In this document: in pieces, positions 60,250 to 64,000 of the stretch | How positions within the stretch are numbered: position 1 is the stretch's first letter | Layout: the number at the start of each line of letters is the position of its first letter | Source: Desulfolutivibrio sulfoxidireducens | Lineage (GTDB): Bacteria; Desulfobacterota; Desulfovibrionia; Desulfovibrionales; Desulfovibrionaceae | NCBI RefSeq assembly: GCF_013376475.1 | Contig: NZ_CP045508.1 | Span: 310,001 to 374,000 of the forward strand | Direction: 5' to 3' | DNA length: 64,000 nt | Notes under the pieces: model-generated | Told to the model about the DNA's origin: nothing | Database searches by the model: none | Seen by the model: only the letters and a program-made list of their open reading frames with translations | Program-made: the position numbers and the translations under genes

Positions 60250-61339
60250 GGGGGTGTTCCGATTCGGGGGGTGTGGGGCCGGTGATCCGCTCCCAGGCCG
60301 CCTCCCACCAGTCCCGGAAGTCGTCGCCGGGGGTCAGGGACGGCCCGAAGACCACGTCGGGGTCGTAGGTCCAAAGGGCCACGGCGTCGCCGGTAAGGGC
60401 GGCCAGGCGCGGGGCCAGACGGATGGCCGTCACCGGCGGGCAGACCAGGCGCGGGCATTTGAGCCGCGTGGCGTCGTGCATGACCTGGCGCAGGTCCTGG
60501 ACCGTGAAGCGGTGGCCGTCGGGGAAGATGACCGACAGCCGCGGCGGGGGCAGAAGGGCGGACAGGGCGTGCGGCGTGGTGCGCCGTTCGGACTCGGTGG
60601 TCAGAAGCAGGTAGGGTTCGCCGCCGAAATCCCGGGCCGTCTCCCGCCCGCCCGCCCGGCGAAGCCGCCAGGCCCGGGGAAAGACGCTGACCACGGGCCT
60701 GGCAAAGCGGGACAGGCGTTTGCCGATGCGTTCCGCCTGCTGTTCGAAGCGTTCCGGGTCCATGTGGACCACGAACACGTCGGCCCGGCGAAGCGCCGAG
60801 GCGTCCTCGCGCCAGCGTCCGGCCGGCACGGGGCGGTTGAACCCGGAGCCCAGGTCGTCCTGGCCAAGGACCGCGATCTGGATGTCCCTGGCGGGGGATA
60901 TCCGGGAAAAACCGTCGTGGGCCAGGAGGACATCCGGCCGGAAGGCCCCCAGGGCCGCTGCCACGGCCTGCCTCGGGTCGGCGTCGGAGAGCACGGCGGC
61001 ATGGGGGGCGTACATGGACAAGGCGATGGCCTGGGCGTCGATGGCTTCGGGATCGGCGTCGGGCGTGGCCCGCAAGGTCCGTCCGGGGTGTCCGCCGCGA
61101 AGCGGCGTGGTGGTCACGGTCGCGGTCAGGCCGTGGTGGCTGGCCCAGCCGAGAAGCCAGGAGGTCACCAGGACCGCCCCGGGGTATCCCGGCTGCATGC
61201 CCCCCACGCCGACGCAGGGGACCCCCGGGACAGCGGGCCTGCCCATCCGCCGCGCCAGACGCATGTACAGTCCGTACAGGCGCGCCGGAGGCAGAAGGAG
61301 CGTGCCCAGCAGGGTTTTGGCGATATCAGGGGACGGCAT
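60221..61339 (-). CDS. LpxK-like protein with degenerate catalytic motifs
   Basis: 372 residues, aligned by pattern to tetraacyldisaccharide 4'-kinase (LpxK). LPPARLYGLYMRLARR opens the fold, GFNRPVPAGRWREDASALRRADVFVVH matches the fGNGxxLPAGPLREP...L.RAD segment, and VTTTPLRGGHPG sits where sRGYGG is expected. The Walker A region, normally VGNITVGGTGKTP, reads VGGMQPGYPGAV here without GKT, and the catalytic DDGFQH reads HDGFSR. So ATP binding and kinase activity are doubtful. It may be a divergent lipid A enzyme or a pseudoenzyme. ATG 61339. Ends inside the adhE terminator, convergent with adhE. Confidence 0.72.
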   Translation of the reverse strand: MPSPDIAKTLLGTLLLPPARLYGLYMRLARRMGRPAVPGVPCVGVGGMQPGYPGAVLVTSWLLGWASHHGLTATVTTTPLRGGHPGRTLRATPDADPEAIDAQAIALSMYAPHAAVLSDADPRQAVAAALGAFRPDVLLAHDGFSRISPARDIQIAVLGQDDLGSGFNRPVPAGRWREDASALRRADVFVVHMDPERFEQQAERIGKRLSRFARPVVSVFPRAWRLRRAGGRETARDFGGEPYLLLTTESERRTTPHALSALLPPPRLSVIFPDGHRFTVQDLRQVMHDATRLKCPRLVCPPVTAIRLAPRLAALTGDAVALWTYDPDVVFGPSLTPGDDFRDWWEAAWERITGPTPPESEHPQKKDAPEAA

Positions 61340-61424
61340 GGGCTGGGAAAAGACGGGGGGACCCTGGGTCCCCCCGGTTGGTCAGCGTGGTCGCGTCCCC
61401 GAAGGGATGTTCAGGCGCATGGCG

Positions 61425-62135
61425 TTAGTCGCGGCTGGAACCGAAAAGCCGCAGCATCATGAGAAAGAGGTTGATGAAGTCCAGATACAGGGTGAGCGCC
61501 CCGAGGATGGTTCCCCGGCGGATGGCCGTGGCGTCCCCGGCCGGGGCGGTCTCGCCCATGACCCGCAGCTTCTGGGTGTCGTAGGCGGTCAGCCCAAGAA
61601 AGACCAGTACGCCCACGCAGGAGATCACGAAGTCCATGGCCGCGCTCTTGGTGAAGATGTTCACCACCGAGGCGATGATGATGCCGATAAGCCCCATGAA
61701 CAGGAAGCTGCCCCAGGAGGTCAGGTCCTTTTTGGTGACCACGCCGTAGACGCTCATGGCCCCGAACATGCCCGCGCTGACCACGAAGGCGTTGAAAATG
61801 GCCGTGGGGCTGTAGGCCAGAAAGATGGCCGACAGGGTCAGGCCGTTCAGCGCGCTGTACAAAAGGAAAAGGGCGCTGGCCGTGCCGCTCGAGAGCCGGC
61901 TTATGGCCGCGCTCAGGGCCACGACCAGGGCCAGCTCGCCGATGATCAGCCCGAAAAACACGATCTGGTTGCCAAGGACCACCTGGGCCACGGCCGGGGA
62001 GCTTATGGTGAACAGCGCGGCCAGGGCCGTGACCCCGAGGCCCATGAACATCCAGGCGTACACGCCGCGCATGAAGGCGTTGACGACTTCGGCCCGGGTG
62101 CGGGTCGTATCCATCACGCGATAGGGTTGGTTCAT
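61425..62135 (-). CDS. Bax inhibitor-1/YccA-type membrane protein
   Basis: 236 residues with seven hydrophobic helices. The family signature is visible: NAFMRGVYAWMFMGLGVTALAAL near the N-terminus, SALNGLTLSAIFLAYS, and LTAYDTQKLRVMGE with the paired acidic residues (Asp in AYDTQ and LYLDFINLFL) that form the Ca2+-sensing site in BsYetJ. Such proteins are pH-dependent Ca2+ leak channels or FtsH modulators (YccA/YbhL). ATG 62135 has AAGGAG nine bases upstream. It is 85 bp before the LpxK-like gene on the same strand. Physiological role unknown here. Confidence 0.88.
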   Translation of the reverse strand: MNQPYRVMDTTRTRAEVVNAFMRGVYAWMFMGLGVTALAALFTISSPAVAQVVLGNQIVFFGLIIGELALVVALSAAISRLSSGTASALFLLYSALNGLTLSAIFLAYSPTAIFNAFVVSAGMFGAMSVYGVVTKKDLTSWGSFLFMGLIGIIIASVVNIFTKSAAMDFVISCVGVLVFLGLTAYDTQKLRVMGETAPAGDATAIRRGTILGALTLYLDFINLFLMMLRLFGSSRD

Positions 62136-62333
62136 GTCGGTGACTCCTTGTTCACATCACGGTTGCTGTATTTATCCCCTATAACGTCGAAGATGCCGGG
62201 TGGCAAGGGGAAACGGCGCGGCGAAACAGCGGCCTCGTCCAAAACCGAGGTTCCCGGAGGCCAGGAAAAAGGGGCGTCCCCGAACCGGGAGGGCGTCTTG
62301 CCTCCCGGACTCCCCCCTGGTAGCCTCGCCACC

Positions 62334-63611
62334 ATGCCTCGCAAATCCCCCGCGCCCATCGTCCTTCTGTGGGACCACGCCCACATCTGGGGGCTTTTGC
62401 TGCACCGGGCCCTGACCCGCCTGGGCCTGTCGTTTTCCCTCCTGCGCGCCCGGGACGCGGCCCGGGTGCTCCTGGGGGACGCCCCGCCAGGGCTCCTGGT
62501 GGTCCCCGGCGGATTCGCCCGGAAAAAACTCGAGGCCCTGGGGGAGGAGGGGGCCGAGGCCGTACGTCGTTTCGTGGCCGAAGGCGGGGCGTATCTGGGG
62601 ATATGCGGCGGCGCGGGACTGGCCCTGTCCGACCCCGACGGCCTGTCCCTGTGTCCGTGGCGGCGGGCCGGGTTCACCAACCGCCTCAAGCATTTCATCA
62701 GCGGCCACGTCCGGGTCACGCCACGTCGGCCCTCGCCCCTGGTCCCGGACTGGCTGCCGGCCCGGCCCCTGGTCGCGGTGTGGTGGCCGGCCCGGTTCGC
62801 GCCGCCGGCGGCCGAGGTCCAGGGCCATGCGCCAGGGGAGGTCCTGGCCGCCTACGCCGCCCCGGGCCCGGATTTCATGCTGGCCGACCTGGATGTGTCC
62901 GGCCTGTCCAAGGCCACCCTCGACGCCTGGCGGGAACGCTACGGGCTGGGGCTCGGACCGGAATTTTTGGGCGAGGGACCGTGCATGCTCACCGGGGTTT
63001 TCGGCCGGGGGCGTTACGTCCTGTCCCACGCCCACCTGGAGACCCCGGACTCCCCGCAGGCCAACGCCTGGCTGGCCCACATCCTGGCCGTCCTGACCGC
63101 AGGCTCCCCGCCCCGGACGCCGCCAGCGGCCGTGCCCGCCTGGGACCTGAACGGGGAACCCCGCCTTTTCGCGGACCCGGGACTGGAGAAGGCCCAGGCC
63201 CTGCTGGAGGAGGTCATCGAGCTGGGCGTCGCGCACCGGCTGCTTTTCAGGCGCAACGCCTGGCTTCTGGGCTGGCGGCCGGGGGCTCCGGGATTCGCGG
63301 TCAGCAACCTCAGGGCCATGCTGCGCCAGGCCGGGTCCCTGCCGCCGACCCCGTCGGGCGCGACCTACTGGTGTGAGAACAGCCGGGGGTTTTTGGCGGA
63401 CATGCGCCGCTTCCACGAGGGCGTCAGCGCCTCGTTTCTGGACGAACGCCTGGCCGCCACCCTGTCCCGGTTCGGACGGATGGCCCTGCCCGAGGCGGCC
63501 CTGGCCAGGCAGCGCCTGGAACTCTTCGGCCCGCCGCCGGGGGTGGGCGGGGCCTGCGGCGGACTTGTGGGAACGCTCGACGAACTGGTCTTCCGGATGC
63601 TCGCCGGCTGA
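62334..63611 (+). CDS. BPL_N-domain (amidotransferase-fold) protein
   Basis: 425 residues. The first 210 have the BPL_N/class I glutamine-amidotransferase-like fold: IVLLWDHAHIWGLLLHRAL, LLVVPGGFARKKLE, FVAEGGAYLGICGGAGLAL (putative Cys nucleophile in GICGG) and a late HAHLETPDSPQ. The remainder is helical, with RLLFRRNAWLLGWRPGAPGF and no recognised domain. Homologs lie at the N-terminus of some biotin protein ligases, but the ligase domain is absent. ATG 62334 begins the fold. The upstream frame open to 60720 overlaps two minus-strand genes and is an artefact. Function unknown. Confidence 0.78.
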   Translation: MPRKSPAPIVLLWDHAHIWGLLLHRALTRLGLSFSLLRARDAARVLLGDAPPGLLVVPGGFARKKLEALGEEGAEAVRRFVAEGGAYLGICGGAGLALSDPDGLSLCPWRRAGFTNRLKHFISGHVRVTPRRPSPLVPDWLPARPLVAVWWPARFAPPAAEVQGHAPGEVLAAYAAPGPDFMLADLDVSGLSKATLDAWRERYGLGLGPEFLGEGPCMLTGVFGRGRYVLSHAHLETPDSPQANAWLAHILAVLTAGSPPRTPPAAVPAWDLNGEPRLFADPGLEKAQALLEEVIELGVAHRLLFRRNAWLLGWRPGAPGFAVSNLRAMLRQAGSLPPTPSGATYWCENSRGFLADMRRFHEGVSASFLDERLAATLSRFGRMALPEAALARQRLELFGPPPGVGGACGGLVGTLDELVFRMLAG

Positions 63612-63633
63612 GGGTTCGCCGCCGAAGCGGACG

Positions 63634-63837
63634 TCAGTCCACCTCGATGCAGTCGTGGGGGCAGTAGGCCCTGGCCAGCATGGCCGCGTCCTCGGGACAC
63701 TCGTCGCACGTGACCACGGCCTTCTCGGTCAGGGGATCCATTTTGAAAATCTCCGGGGCCATCTCGGCGCAGGTGCCGCACCCGTTGCAGCACACGGGGT
63801 TGATCGAGACGCTACGCAGGGGACAGTCCTGGGTCAT
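63634..63837 (-). CDS. Small [4Fe-4S] ferredoxin
   Basis: 67 residues. CCNGCGTCAEMAPEIF and the distal YCPHDCIEVD give the single-cluster pattern C-x2-C-x2-C...C-P; two more Cys (CDEC and the second in CPHDC) are present and could form a disulfide. Length and spacing match the Desulfovibrio ferredoxin I-like or bacterial Fer4_13/Fer4_15 single-cluster type. It is a cytoplasmic electron carrier for enzymes such as the Ech hydrogenase. ATG 63837 follows GGGAGAG. Convergent with the BPL_N gene. The window ends 163 bp upstream with no further gene. Confidence 0.9.
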   Translation of the reverse strand: MTQDCPLRSVSINPVCCNGCGTCAEMAPEIFKMDPLTEKAVVTCDECPEDAAMLARAYCPHDCIEVD

Positions 63838-64000
63838 GGTTTTTCTCTCCCGCAGGGGTCAAGGCGGCGGATCGGCCGCCGGAAAAAAGAAGAACGCGCC
63901 GGGTGGCGCATCCTGGTGGGAAAGAGTATGTTCGCGGTGGAAAATGTCAATGCGCTGGCGGGCGGACCCCAAAACCGCGCCGGCCGGGCGGGCTCATGAT

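Noticed and set aside
57951-60458. 835-codon minus-strand frame opposite adhE
   Set aside because: Shadow of adhE with biased composition.

Overview
The window reads as a chromosome segment of a high-GC, anaerobic sulfate-reducing Desulfovibrio-type bacterium (class Desulfovibrionia). The evidence is gene content: a six-subunit Ech-type energy-converting [NiFe] hydrogenase, cytochrome bd with an Rrf2 regulator, AdhE, 4Fe-4S ferredoxin and ferredoxin-linked flavoenzyme genes, a CobB-CbiD cobalamin pair, a CIRCE-controlled groESL operon and a pseudaminic-acid (flagellar or surface glycan) pathway. Species cannot be named from the sequence alone.

Layout. 0-2.4 kb: the end of an EAL phosphodiesterase and two FlxA-like paralogs, each behind a near-consensus flagellar sigma-28 promoter and near TGCACATGTGCA-type palindromes. 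2.4-3.2 kb: a HigBA-type toxin-antitoxin pair whose toxin has an in-frame TGA. 3.3-8.9 kb (minus): echABCDEF, interrupted between echC and echD by a hairpin-forming intergenic repeat. 9.2-11.4 kb: groES-groEL. 11.4-15.8 kb: a defence or conflict patch with an orphan type-44 polymorphic toxin domain, three tandem copies of a membrane protein that may be its immunity protein, and a VapBC module with a palindromic operator. 15.9-22.6 kb: sensor kinase with a small lipoprotein, D,D-carboxypeptidase, a 4Fe-4S protein, cobB and cbiD. 23.7-29.7 kb (plus) and 39.5-43.8 kb (minus): the two halves of a pseudaminic/nonulosonic acid pathway (PseB, PseC, PseH-like, an SpsF-aminotransferase fusion; then PseI, PseG, ATP-grasp, epimerase). 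Between them sit a TPR-glycosyltransferase and a host-like GC-rich block (cydAB-rrf2, flavoenzyme plus ferredoxin).

44.4-53.0 kb (minus): an AT-rich set of very large surface-glycan proteins. These are a multi-domain GT2 enzyme, a sulfotransferase fused to a long recently expanded coiled coil, and a protein built from three repeats of a GW beta-type domain that also occurs once inside the GT2 enzyme. They probably act with the nonulosonate pathway to build or modify a flagellar or envelope glycan; this is inference from proximity and domain content. 53.4-64 kb: DsbD, CheX, a J-domain protein, AdhE, an LpxK homolog with degenerate catalytic motifs, a Bax-inhibitor-like membrane protein, a BPL_N-domain protein and a ferredoxin.

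No tRNA, rRNA, CRISPR array or intact insertion sequence was seen.
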